DNA of 64,000 nucleotides from the NCBI GenBank assembly GCA_013396915.1, contig VWZL01002012.1:310001-374000 (forward strand), read 5' to 3'. Shown here piece after piece: positions 50,395-61,159 of this stretch. A model generated the notes under the pieces. That model made no database searches. It had not been told where the DNA came from and saw nothing but the letters and a program-made list of their open reading frames with translations. The stretch's first letter is position 1. Every line of letters begins with the position of its first letter. The stretch comes from Stercorarius parasiticus. Taxonomy: Eukaryota > Chordata > Aves > Charadriiformes > Stercorariidae. The translations under genes were made by a program, and so were the position numbers.

Positions 50395-50425
50395 GGGCGG
50401 GGGGGGGTGTGGGTGGGCGGCGGGG
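50395..50425 (+). other. G-rich tract with quadruplex potential
   Basis: GGGCGGGGGGGGGTGTGGG is followed by TGGGCGGCGGGG. Several G-runs of three or more with short loops are stacked on the plus strand in AT-rich surroundings. It may form a G-quadruplex; no promoter or exon is seen beside it. Confidence 0.65.
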
Positions 50426-53166
50426 ATTAAAGAGGTGCCACATCCATTTGAATTTGGAAGTAAGTGCATTCTTTCTTAGTTTATCCACATCTCTTGTGAA
50501 TTAACGGTTGCTATTCTGTAAATGGTAATACCCTCATGGTCAAAGCACAGCACAGTGTTTGCATTGATGTGTTGTGTGGTAACACTGGATGTAGAAATTC
50601 ATTAGTCATTCATAAGAAAAGGCAAATGAGCAAGAGAGGATACAGGGGACCTTACAGAGTTTGAACTGCGAAGTGCTACAACCAATTTCTCAGCTGCTCT
50701 AAACTGGCAAACCCCAATGAGCTGTAACGGACTATTTTAGAAATGTGGCCTTAGTTTCTTTTTGTCTTGCTCATGCAAGATGTCTGGTGCTTTGTAGTAG
50801 CTATTCCTATTTGCTCAGTAATCAGATGCCCACATGAACTAATTTAATAAATGGATATAGTCTTTTGTGAGTTTTTTTTCCTTCTCTGCATGTCAGTGCT
50901 CTTTTTCTGAACGGAGTTCAATTATTATTATAGCATATATTACTTCGGGGCATTTTACTGCACAATCAATACACATATCTGTATAATAAATATTGACGTT
51001 ACTTTAACGTTCTACAATGTTCAGTATGTCAAGACTATTTCAGTCAGAAGCCACCCATTACTGCTTGTTTCTAACATTTCCTGTCCATTCAATGTGAGAA
51101 AACTTGCTGCTCAAGCTTGTCTTCTGCCCCAGTTTCAAAAGATAAATGGAGGTAAGCGCAATGCCCTCGGATTAATGAGATGGGCAGGATGAATTGGACT
51201 CCTTTCCTCTAACTCTTTCATGTGTCATTTGGTCTTGTCTGTATTTTCTGTTTCTCCTTCCGACCATTTTTTATCTCATCTGTTAGAATTGGTAGGTACT
51301 TGGGACCGTCTCTTGAAGTGTATTTCTACAGAGCACAGCGCAACAGGGCTCAGATTTCACTTATAACTCACCTAACGATGCTAATACATGGGCTGCTGCC
51401 GGAGCAGTGATCAATGCCTGTTATAGGAAGCAACACCACACACAGGCACGTGAAAGATGAGAGGTGAGAAGAATGCGGTTTTGTTACTTCTCTCCTGTAA
51501 TGTCTTCAAGACTAGAAGAACTAGGGGAGAGCTGTACCATAAACTGGTGTTAGATGTTATACTACCAGCAGCACAAACCATCAGTTGTGAGAAAAATACA
51601 GCATCCTTTTCAGTAATCGGAGGCAGATTTTCTCTTGTGTTATTCACATGCAACTGTAGGGATTTCAGTGGGCGCTGGCGGTGGTATCTGGCTCAGCATG
51701 TTGAGTGAAACACATATGGCTAATCGTTCAAGTCTGAAAACACTGGATCATGATTCTGTCTGTGTTGTGAAAGGCATGGCAAGAGTACTTGATGACTGCA
51801 TTCAAGTTGGAAAAAAAAATTGCCACTTTTGGTGTTTCCCATCTGGGAGAATGCTGCCTTATTTGCCACCAAGTCGTCATAATATCTGTCTGGCATATGT
51901 ACCATGTTAACACAAACACATACGTGTATCTGCATAGCATAACGAAATATCTACATTCCACCTTCTCTATTGTACAGCATGGCAGTAACGAGTATGAAAA
52001 ACCACTATGTGTTTTCATACAAACACACGTATATTTATGGCCATAAAAGAAAAAAAAAACATTCAGATTGCCTGATCTTCTAGGTTGCCAGTTTCCTTGC
52101 TGAGTTGAGATTTTGGGGCTAGCAACCCTGCTGGCTTAGTTTCTCAAGTCTTTCCCATCCTGTGCCAATGCTTAAGCTGCAACGGATCCTGGATGGTTGT
52201 TGTTCCACCATTGCTTATAGTTACTGGGTTTTTGTTGCTCATAGGTTTGAATGGTCATGATTTTTATGTAGGCCATATTTAACCATGAAGCTAATGTCTG
52301 TATCAGAGTGAACACTATTTTGTACAATTATAATTAATTTTCCGTACACTTCTCATGCGCAAAATACCTGTAACCTACTAATTAATTGTTACTATTGATG
52401 AAAAGAATTGTTAATGAAAAAAAGGAGTTATTTGTAATCTCTGTGTAGTAAGGCACTTGACACTGGAGACAAGAAACCAAATGTTATGTCAGTCTTTCAG
52501 AGCTGAAATCTCTCATTTCATTGTATCCTCTTTATCATAACTTTAATTAAAACATTGCACTGGGGAAAGCAGCTACCCAAAACAGCTCCAGTTAGATCTG
52601 ATGAGTTCAAATGAATGTGCATTTGTATCTCCGTGTCCTGTATAAAACCCATGCTCTGTTCTTTTAATAAGGCTCGGATGAAAGACTACAAAGGTTGCTG
52701 GAGATTCCTGAGTTAACCAGGAAATGCCTCTTAAAGCACCTTGTTGATCTCATCCCTTGATCTGACATTCAGCTCACAGCATCTGTCTCTGGCCTCCACT
52801 CTTGTGCTTAGTTAACTTTATTTGGCATTTTGACTGCCCCCAGCTTTTGTGATATCTAGTTCAAAGGGTTCGAAACATTATTACAGCATTTATTGCTAGG
52901 CCGGCATTACCTTTTGCCCAAGTGACAAGCTGATAGGGACCCTATCAAAGACAATGTCAGGAAGTGCATTTATTCAGTGTGCCACAGAGAAGGCCCAGGA
53001 CCCATTTTTTTCTCCTTTTAATTTTATGGCACTCCGCTCCAAGGATGATCATGTTATTCTCTGCTCCCAGAACGACATTTTGAACTCAGTCCTCTTGAGT
53101 TGTAGCATTCCCTGTTTTTTTTTCCTAGGCAGTGCTGATCCAATACTTCCTTTTCCCCAAACTTTA

Positions 53167-53248
53167 CGAACATTGGTGCATTGGAATCTGGGAAGTTACT
53201 TGTGTATTGCGAACATTGGTGCATTGGAATCTGGGAAGTTACTTGTGT
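53167..53248. repeat. Recent tandem duplication, 43-bp period
   Basis: A 39-base stretch beginning CGAACATTGGTGCATTGG at 53,167 is repeated without change from 53,210 to 53,248, separated by the four bases ATTG. Exact identity points to a recent slip or duplication. The sequence lies in non-coding DNA, and a 100-codon frame happens to run across it. Confidence 0.9.
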
Positions 53249-53335
53249 TTTTCTAAGGCAAATGAAATTCCACGGACTATTTCTTCCTTCCTAAAAGCGA
53301 AGGCCGGCTGAGTTAATGTCACTTCTCAGCACCAG

Positions 53336-53432
53336 AAAAAGTGCTGACCCAGCTAGGGGCACTGGGATTCAAAGCTGGGTCCTCAAGAGCAGATGGTTTA
53401 ACAGGCTAGCCCATTAATCAACTCTGCTTCCC
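53336..53432 (-). repeat. tRNA-derived SINE-like relic
   Basis: In reverse complement the segment reads GGGCTAGCCTGTTAAACCAT, then CTCTTGAGGACCCAGC and TTTGAATCCCAGTG. These resemble the A-box region and the B-box (near GGTTCGAATCC) of tRNA-derived SINEs such as MIR. The B-box has about two changes. It does not fold as an intact tRNA gene, and the SINE core beyond the head is not recognisable. Confidence 0.4.
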
Positions 53433-53449
53433 CAAGCAGTATGTTGTAC

Positions 53450-53474
53450 TTTTTTTTTTTTTTCCCTTTTTTTT
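53450..53474. repeat. T-rich tract
   Basis: Two T-runs separated by CCC, with another T-run near 53,521-53,533. Low-complexity sequence only. Confidence 0.8.
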
Positions 53475-54980
53475 GGCAATCAAGTGCTGGGTAAGAGAAA
53501 TGTAACTTGTTGTTCTTTTTCTTTTTTTTTTTCCCTCCAAGAGATGGCATCCAACATGCACATGCCATTTTGTTTCTGTTATTTACACTTACTGAGCTAA
53601 AATGCAACAGATGTTTATAAGCGATTACAACTAAATTCTTCAGTAAATATGCCGAATGAATCCCACATATCTTCACATGCTTTGAATGCTTCTCAGTGTG
53701 AAAAGAGGATTTGTTTCAGGTGGGCAGAATAATCCAGTCCTGGGATTTACCAGTAGTTACCAGAGGTAAAAAAAAGAGTCAGCTAACAAAATCTTTAGCA
53801 CAGTCAGACAGGTAGAGGAGTCCCAGAGCCTCTTAATACACATAACCTAAAATGAATTTCTTTCATTTCTGGTTAAGCCCCTGAATACTTGTATAAATGC
53901 TTGAAAAGGAATGAAAAGATATTGAAGGAACAGAACATTTCTATTGCTCCCTGTGAAGGATCTTTAACTGAATGGGAATGCACTCCTGCCAGGCCGCCTG
54001 TAGATGTAAGCTCGTGTGTGATAATTCTTTTACATTCACAGCCAATAGCTCGCGGACCCAAGGGATGAAATGATATTTTGATCTGACTTTGTTCTCTCTA
54101 ACCCTTCCGCATACTAACACTGCATTTGAGTACCTAGAAACGTGCTGTTCCAGGGCAGAGTAGGGTAGTGCTGTAGAAACTTGTGTGAGGAGTCCCATGT
54201 GAAACTGTGTTAAATGGTACTTTTATTTCTTTTTTTTTTTCTTACAAAAGAGTTTAGAGTTTGTGAAAGGCAATGAATCAATGTTTTTTTTTTAATTTTG
54301 TGAGGTGGTGACTCCATCAGCTTCTCAGCATGTGCTGTCTCTCCAGCCCCTCCTAGTTCCCTGCAGCAGGGATACCTTTCCAGGAACGAGAAAAGTCTCA
54401 AGGATTTCCACATCTTTGCCCCCTGTGCATAGACGGTATCATGTAGAGTATGAAGTGAAGGCATTCCAGTTAGTGCTAGCTGTCTTTACCTGATCAGAAG
54501 GAGCTTCTTAAGATTACCCATCAACCATCAGTTAGCATATTTTTTAAGTCACTGGTAACGTAGACTGGATTGGTTTCAGTGATTGTACAACCCTGTGCCA
54601 CATTTATACTTATAATCCACCCCCAGTGAAGCTTTTTTTCATGCAGGACAGGTTGTAGTGACATGGATATCACTGCTCACATACTCCATCAAGATGCAAG
54701 TCCTCCGTGTGTCAGATGATGCAAATAAACATTGTTGGCATTTCCCCTGTTCCAAAGAGCTGTGAGGTAGGCAAGAGAAGGAGCTGTGCCACAGCGGGGT
54801 TATATTTATGCCCCAATGTTAGGAGTGTATAAAATTGCCTCTGCAATTGAGGTAGAGAAGAAGCTTTATGCTGAAGGGCCACACTGTCTACCTCAGGAGT
54901 CTTGTCTGTCTTCATTGAGTGTGTTTGTGGATCCTCAGCTAAGGTACTCAAGGCTTCAGGCAATAAATTATGTCAGGCCA
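53475..54980. other. Unique sequence, no gene seen
   Basis: Frames of 60-92 codons on the minus strand have no recognised domain. T-runs lie near 54,230 and 54,283. No gene or RNA is supported. Confidence 0.45.
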
Positions 54981-54984
54981 CGTC

Positions 54985-55075
54985 ATGAGCCAAATTCACC
55001 TTGAAGAGCACAGGCAGTGAAAATCTAACTGACTTCAGTGAAGGTGTAGCCCCTGTATCAGATGTCGGTTTGACC
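54985..55075. repeat. Palindromic-core relic repeat
   Basis: GAGCCAAATTCACCTTG, then CTAACTGACTTCAGTGAAGG and TGTAGCCCCTGTATCAG, follow the order of a common sauropsid relic. In that relic GCCAAATTCA and a core near CTGACTTCAGTGGAG precede a GCCCCTGTAT word. The copy is diverged and the family name is not assigned. Confidence 0.5.
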
Positions 55076-55079
55076 CACA

Positions 55080-56080
55080 ACGTGTTTGGGGTTGTTTTGA
55101 TCTCTCCTGTTTAATTTTGTTTTCATTTTTTCCCCAGTCTCTCTCCATGGTTTTACAGAGCAGAGATGAACTGTAAAAAGCTACTAAACCTGAGGCCTTC
55201 CAGGCACTCAGCAAAAAAAAGAGAGATGGGGATTTTGGAAAGGTGATGTGGTTAGGATGAGGAAGAAGAAGTAGGAGAAAGTGTCTGGGATCTGAATGCT
55301 GCTGCTGCTGGAGTTTTATCCCATCATTCATTGTCTAAGTGTTCCTTGACTTAGTGTTTTATCTAAACATATTGATAAAATGAAGATATTTTTGTATGAG
55401 GGGCTTGGGATGGAGATTCATTTCTTAGCACATGAAGCGCAAGAAGTACACTAGGCAGTTTTAGACTTGGAATTTCAGCTTGAAGAAGAAACACAAACCT
55501 CCTGAGAGGAAATATGTGAAGTAAATTGTGACCCTACTGAAGAGGTGCTCTATGCAACAAGGGGATTTGGATGGGACACTTCACCTCTTAGATCCTTGTG
55601 GGAGATTTCCTTTGTTGCTATGAAAATGAGTCCAAGCCTACATAAAATAATCATCTCGACTAACCTGCTGAACACTAAGCATGGCTGGCATGAGTAAGCT
55701 CTTCCTTGGAGACTCCTTAGTAAGGGTTCTCATACAAATGCCAAAATGGAAATCCAGCTGACAGCAGGTGAGGATCTTAACCTGTACATCAGGGGGGAAA
55801 GAAAAAAAAAAAAGAGATTCAGGAAGACTATTTGCATAAGGCATTTTTTTAGAACGGTGTTGAGTCTTGAAAGGCAAAGGGGGCTTCTCCTTTGACTGAG
55901 ATGACAGCAGACGCTTGCTCTCAGTCTTTAGCTGGCTGAAGCCTTTGCCAAGAATGTCCTGAAATGCCATTCCCACTTCATTACGGAGTGGGCTTTCCAG
56001 CACTGTGATGCCATGGTGGAGACCGCTTCCTCTCACAGTCCCCTGGAAGCCCAGATTGTGAAGAAACTAGGCAGAAATCT
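55080..56080. other. Unique sequence, no gene seen
   Basis: An acceptor-like TTTTTTCCCCAG near 55,136 is followed by an in-frame stop within about 15 codons in the frame checked. A minus-strand 132-codon frame at 55,638-56,036 has no known domain. An A-run lies at about 55,801-55,814. Confidence 0.45.
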
Positions 56081-56084
56081 CAAT

Positions 56085-56460
56085 TTGGGTCAAATGACCT
56101 GTGTAATTTTAATATTTACAATAGATTGTAGAAAACCATATACTAATGACTTTATATTTCCTTGACTCGTAGACAGCCAAAGAGTATTTGTATTTGAAAT
56201 ATGGCATGAAATATTCCCAATAGCTGTCCTAAATAAACACGAGAGTGTTTGCATTACCTTTTCACCTGTGGCAGATTAAAGTGCTCCTTAGCCATTGGCC
56301 GTGAGTGAAACCAAGATCAGTCTCTCTAATTCTACAAGCCATCGTATAAATATGTTCTGACTGTGATTTTATACATTAATCACAGAAGATTATGAGGCAT
56401 GTGCCATATTGTGCATATTTCTTGCAAGTAAAATAGAACTGTCTGCAGTTCTCATTGCAA
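56085..56460. promoter_or_regulatory. Candidate conserved regulatory element
   Basis: Repeat-free AT-rich sequence with GCAGATTAAAGTGCTCC, ATACATTAATCACAG and several TATTTG- and AAATAT-type words. Isolated CpGs are retained (CATCGTATAAATATG). Motif density and composition suggest an enhancer-type element. Not confirmed by alignment. Confidence 0.35.
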
Positions 56461-57860
56461 AATTATGGAATGGACTGAATCATAAAAAAACCATACAGGA
56501 AAATCTGCTGTTTCAGGACAGCTGTTCAGTATTTTTGGACAGCTGACACTTTTAAAAAAAAAATAAAGCATGAGGGTTTGTTTTTTTTTTTTACTAGAAA
56601 TAGTGAGCCAAATTCATTAAGGGGATAATTTCAATTCACAAAATAGATCATTTCCTTTCTTCCCAAATCTTGCTGAGCAAACAACATTCCTTATTGCTAT
56701 TCCCCAGACTTTTTTCTGAGTTTCCACGTCCAGGTCCAGCAATAATATCCCGTTTTCAAACATAAAATGTCAAGGAAGAAGAAAACAGCTTGCGAGGGTT
56801 GTAACACCGTGTGCTGTGACTCTCTGTGCTCTCTCAATCCATCACTTCAGACACCACCATGGTGGGTGGACAGTGACCAGTGTATGGAAGGGAACCTTGC
56901 TGGTAATACAGCAAGTTGTGCGCTGTCATACAATGTGTGGAGAAGATCAGTAGTGGAGATCATGAGTATAAATCATTGTGGTTCGGGTTAAAATCTAGCC
57001 TCTAACAAGTGAATTTTTTAAAAAATAAATTAACCTATAAGAACACATGCTCATTAGAATGGTTTCTTGAAGGAGGTAATTTTGTGCTTAGTTAGAGATG
57101 GTCTTGAGGGACTTAGATGCCCAGATCCACTTTGACAGTTTGTGTCACTGTTTTGGACTCACCTGTTTTCTTCCCATCCTCTTGTTGTGTTTAGAGTTTT
57201 ACCAGTTCCAACAAGGTGGGGGCTCCCCCTCACTCTGTGCAAAAGAGGGGAGCTGGAAGACCATATTCCTGAAGACAGGCATGCTCAGAAAGGGGAACAT
57301 CAGTTAGGAGGGTCAAAACTTATGCTTGCAGAGATCTTGTCACCTTAGTTCTATAAGAAAGTGGCATCAGCTTTATGCTGCGTAATAATATCTAATGCCA
57401 CGGGGGAATAAACTCTTAACCAAGATGCTAGTCTCTGTGAGGATGCAAGTCATTGTGGGAGGGAAGTCACGGAAAGAGAAGGATGATATTTGAAAGGTAG
57501 GAGTGAAAGGCCTGAGAACAAAGTCTCTGCCAGGAGAGCAGTGAGGTAGGGCAGTTTTTGTCTGCTGGCCAGTAACTTCTCCCTCTCTCCCTCTTTCTGT
57601 CACATGCCACCTGATCATTACCTTAGCCAGCAGACAGTTATGCTACGTTGCACTACTGTACTGTCAACAGTATCTGGGATGTTAAGATTATCACAGTGCT
57701 TTTATGAACTGAATCTTGGAAACTGCAGCACATCTCCATTACTGGAATGTGCCTCATACGGCTTCTAACAAAATGCTTTTAGAATCAGATAATTAAGCAA
57801 TATGGAAATGCACATTTAAAGAGAAAAACATGTGCAAGGTTGTTATGGCGTGTTTTGCTT
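56461..57860. other. Unique sequence, no gene seen
   Basis: A- and T-runs lie near 56,552 and 56,579. A weak GAGCCAAATTCATTAAG match to the relic repeat is at 56,606. The 74-codon Cys-rich frame at 56,767-56,991 has no recognisable spacing for a known Cys-rich fold. Confidence 0.4.
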
Positions 57861-57864
57861 GGTG

Positions 57865-57960
57865 CCCAGTTCTGCAAGATAGTAAAGGTGTCTAAGTACC
57901 CCCTGCTCCCTTCAGGTCATGGGAAGTTGAGGGTACTCGGCACCTTTGAGCATCTGGCTT
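57865..57960. repeat. Palindromic-core relic repeat
   Basis: CCCAGTTCTGCAAG leads to CCCCTGCTCCCTTCAGGTCA, then GGGAAGTTGAGGGTACTCGG and CACCTTTGAGCATCTGGC. This is the order of a familiar sauropsid relic in which GGGAGTTGAGGGTGCTCAGC precedes ACCTCTGAGAATCAGGC. It is the clearest of the relics of this type in the window. The formal family name cannot be given from sequence alone. Confidence 0.6.
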
Positions 57961-57964
57961 TAGT

Positions 57965-59155
57965 GGTTTGATTAGCACACTGCATGATTTCTTCTCATGG
58001 TGATTCATAATGTTACTGCGGGACTTGGACAGGGACTTCTGTACAGGAGTGCTTGATAGCTTTTTTTTTTTTGTCCTTAGAAAAAGCACACTGAAGGTTC
58101 GCAGTCCAGTTCCTTGCTTGCAGGCTGCCTCAGTGCCAAAAGAGCTTCTCAAAGTAGTTGAAAGGTGACTGCTACCAAGTGCATCTGATTATTGGTTTTG
58201 GCATTCAATTTTATCATGAAACCCTCTTGGAAAACGGAACCCTCTTTTGGTCAGTGCTCTTTTGCATCCCATCAGAGGCCCCCCTGCGCTTTGAAGGTTT
58301 CAGTTACAAAGCAGGAATATGGATAAAGGCCGAGGGAGAGGTCTTGCTATTGATGGAGATCTAGAGGCTAGAAGGAGTGATACTGCTGTAACAGAACAGA
58401 AAGCCTGTGACAAAGCCATTGTATTGAGTTGTAATTTCATGAGTTCCAGACAAATAATACTCCTTTTGCACAATGAGGTTTCCTCTGTTAGTTAGGGAAT
58501 GGCAAATGCTGTGGACTACTGGAATCTAAGCACTGCAGGAAAAAGGGTGGATACAACTTAAGTACAATAAAAGCAAGCTATGTGTGGTGTGTGTGATAAG
58601 GTTTGAGAAACAGGGGAGATAAAATTGCAGAGGACTTTGACTCTCTAAATCCTACACAAAATGGGGATGAGAAGGAGAACAATAGAAGGACAAGAATAAC
58701 GTAGAGCAGTCACAATGCACTCTTCAGGGCCTGGAAGAAAAACAGAAATTATCCTTGCTGCAAAGCAGCCTTAGCAGTAGGGTTGGTGGGTGCAGGAGTC
58801 CCTCTTCACCTACTTGTTCTACCATTTGTTGCTGCCTTCAGGGCAAAGCCACAGTATGATGAAGTTGAATGTGGCTTTGCAGATGTCTTGGTATGACTTT
58901 CCTTGTTCATGAAACTATCAAGCTCACATGCAAACTGGAGCTACAGGAGAAAGAAATTGCATGAATAAAACTAAGGTCTGGTGAGAATAATGGGTTTGCC
59001 CAGAGGGGATTTTGTGGTGTTGGCGTCAGTCCTGGCCATAATGTTGTATGATACTGTCGTTTCCTTGCCTTTGTACTAAGGTCCTATTTCTGTGTGGCTC
59101 AACAGATGTCATGGGCGTGTTGTAAGTATGTTTGAAAGGTGTCCAAGCACATCTG
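57965..59155. other. Unique sequence, no gene seen
   Basis: A T-run lies at about 58,062-58,072. Short frames on both strands lack domains. No exon or structured RNA is seen. Confidence 0.45.
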
Positions 59156-59159
59156 CAGG

Positions 59160-59560
59160 AGCTGATCAAGATAAGCTACAATGATGGGCAATTCGTTGAC
59201 TACCTATTAGAATTAATCACCTCTATCACAACACAGATGAATCACAGTCCAAAGCCATTATAAGCTATTTAGATATGAATTCTTAATATTAACCATGAAA
59301 AAAAAGTCGTCTCTGATATTTGTTTTTTAAACCGTTCATATTAAAATAACATTACCTTCATTTACAACCTGTAATCCCCAGTCACAGACAGCCATTTGGT
59401 TTGGCCAAAGTAGTTTGCTGGAGCATACCAAGAAGCTTTGCCTTAGATTTTATTAGAGGATGATGTCTTTCTGACATCGGTTACATTCAGCATCAATTTA
59501 ATGTCTGCCATATTCCCATCAGAAGGGTAGGAGAAGTGGAAGGAGCCCTTTAATGCATCT
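59160..59560. promoter_or_regulatory. Candidate conserved regulatory element
   Basis: Repeat-free AT-rich sequence containing TTAGAATTAATCACC near 59,208, CAGATGAATCACAG near 59,235, CTATTTAGATATG near 59,266 and AGCATCAATTTAATGTCTG near 59,489. The density of homeodomain/TALE-type words suggests an enhancer. Unproven without alignment. Confidence 0.35.
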
Positions 59561-59606
59561 AAACTAATAATGCCTTTTTGGCCTTAAAATCTAATGATCT
59601 AATTCA
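59560..59606 (+). mobile_element. Possible CR1 3' terminus
   Basis: CATCTAAACTAATAATGCCT followed by TTTTGGCCTTAAAATCTAAT is close to the CR1 terminus near CTAGACTAGATGATCCC and TCTGGCCTTAAAATCTATGA. Sequence upstream does not continue the match, so the copy is a very short remnant or a coincidence. Confidence 0.4.
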
Positions 59607-59789
59607 GTGCTTTGTCCTTGTGATCTGAGCACTTCAGCAAAGACATTTTTCTCTTGTAAAACGGTTTTGCCCACCTGGATGTCCTTGGGAAAGGCTTTAA
59701 AGCCCAGGGCTGCCACGTCAGATGAGACCTACATATTGCATCATTGGCCTGTCCTGGATGCTTTTTGTGTCTGACTATGACTTGTCCTG

Positions 59790-60470
59790 AGTGAGACATC
59801 CATTATATTGCAGAGGATTCCCGGCTTCAGCATGTCAGACAGTGCCAGTTATAATTATAGCCACTGAGGTCCACACCAAAGGGGTTAAAAGGAGATGCTG
59901 TAAACTTGGACAACCTTGCTACTGTTTCTGAGGGCTAGATTTATTCTCTGGACTACTTCAGTCTCCCTCCAGAGAGTTCATTGTGTAAGTCAGTATGACA
60001 GATTTATCCATGCTCACAGAGACGGTGGCTGTTTTCTCACTAGGCAGGTGGAAGGAGAAAGCAGCATAAAGACAGCTGCCAGCTGAGAGGTCACAGTTGA
60101 ACTCATGCCACGGAACGGTCATAAATTATAAATCTTCCAAAGAGTTACAGCTTCTGCTCTTATTTCTGTCTTGTCCTAAATTTCTCAGCTGCACTTCTAT
60201 TTATTTTAGGCATGTCATTATCGTCTGCAAAGGTCGCTGAGTGATTGCCGGGCAGAGTTTCACCCAGAGAGTACAGACCACAGCCCCTGGCCGCTGATCG
60301 CTGAGGTTTCACACCGTGTATCTGAATTCTCCCTGTTGTCCTCCCCACACCTGCACTGTGTATATCTGACGCATCCAATTGCGCTTGACATCAACCCATT
60401 TTACTTTCATGGCCTCTGTTCATGCACTGATTGGGAGTGTTATCAAAACTGTCCCCTGCAGATTAAAGCC
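59790..60470. promoter_or_regulatory. Possible regulatory DNA
   Basis: Repeat-free sequence with AGTTATAATTATAGCC near 59,849, ACGGTCATAAATTATAAATC near 60,116 and CGCATCCAATTGCGC near 60,371. CpGs are more frequent than in the flanks. The evidence is weaker than for the other segments. Confidence 0.2.
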
Positions 60471-60564
60471 AGTAACTCAATGGTAACTGGGGGAAGTGCT
60501 CTAGATGGTGGGACTGGATACGCTCATGGAAAGTCCATACCAATCCTTGGAGCTGTTCAAATGT

Positions 60565-60605
60565 CTGCCCTTGAAGTTAGTGGGATCAGGCCCTGCGCAT
60601 ATAAT
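60565..60605. repeat. Short palindromic-core relic repeat
   Basis: CTTGAAGTTAGTGGGATCAG followed by GCCCTGCGCA matches the relic word near TTGACTTCAGTGGGATCAGG and CCC. It is one of several such relics within 6 kb. Confidence 0.45.
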
Positions 60606-60692
60606 CCTGCATGATGAAAAATGCTCCTGTGTGGTGCATAGCTCTGAAATCTCATTGCTAGGAGTGGAAGGAAGCATGTAGGGGCTGGGTTT

Positions 60693-60752
60693 CAACTGGT
60701 ATAGATCAGCGTAGCTCCTTTGAGGAACTGGCACTCAGCACCTTGCCTGATC
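60693..60752. repeat. Palindromic-core relic repeat
   Basis: CAACTGGTATAGATCAGCGT then AGCTCCTTTGAGGAACTGGC resembles the relic near GGTGTAAATCAGCGTAGCTC and CATTGA, followed by CACTCAGCACCTTGCCTGAT. The order supports the same repeat class as the copy at 57.9 kb. Confidence 0.5.
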
Positions 60753-60844
60753 GCGCTCTTCAATCAGCAGTTTTACTTTTTTTTTTTCTTGGTAACATCT
60801 GTGCATATCCTTCAGTATTTACCACCTTTGAATACTTGCACACT

Positions 60845-60870
60845 AAGTTTAGAATAGCCATTCTAAACTT
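60845..60870. other. Perfect 11-bp inverted repeat
   Basis: AAGTTTAGAAT at 60,845-60,855 and ATTCTAAACTT at 60,860-60,870 are exact reverse complements with a four-base loop AGCC. The tight loop and complete pairing make a plausible cruciform or hairpin. No transcript is seen to support an RNA. Confidence 0.75.
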
Positions 60871-61124
60871 CTACGAATAACAGCTGCCCCATGCTGCTCC
60901 AAGTACCGTCTATTCTTAGTGTAGCCAAATTCTCCACAAATTCTTGTAAGGCCTGACTCTGTCTTTGCTTAAGTGCACGTCATTGACACCATGTCCCTCC
61001 AACATTAGTCCTTCTACTGCTCTGTCTGCTGTTACCGTTTCTATGGTATACATGCTATAGGTCCACTTTCATTATTGCTTCTTCACTGGAGCAGTAGCAC
61101 AGGGACTCAGATGGATGTTTGTGA

Positions 61125-61155
61125 GCAATTCTACTGGTGTCAATGGAATAGTCAC
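61125..61155. repeat. Weak relic-repeat match
   Basis: CAATTCTACTGGTGTCAATG followed by GAATAG resembles the core near ACTCCACTGGTGTCAATGGA. It is short and tentative. Confidence 0.25.
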
Positions 61156-61159
61156 TTGC

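Larger units (their letters stand above)
47230..53160. other. Unique sequence, no gene seen
   Basis: This long stretch contains the pyrimidine microsatellite at 47.92 kb, an A-run at about 49,040-49,055 and the G-rich tract at 50.4 kb. AT-rich, repeat-free parts near 48,500-48,640, 50,790-51,060 and 52,300-52,580 may be regulatory. Open frames are under 125 codons and overlap on both strands. Confidence 0.4.

Noticed and set aside
53336..53432. tRNA gene on the minus strand
   Set aside because: The B-box is altered and no cloverleaf with a paired acceptor stem forms. A tRNA-derived SINE relic is more likely.
55120..55180. Acceptor-like TTTTTTCCCCAG as an exon start
   Set aside because: The frame checked after it meets a stop within about 15 codons and no donor follows.
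56767..56991. Cys-rich short protein
   Set aside because: The Cys spacing matches no fold I recognise, and there is no signal peptide or splice context.
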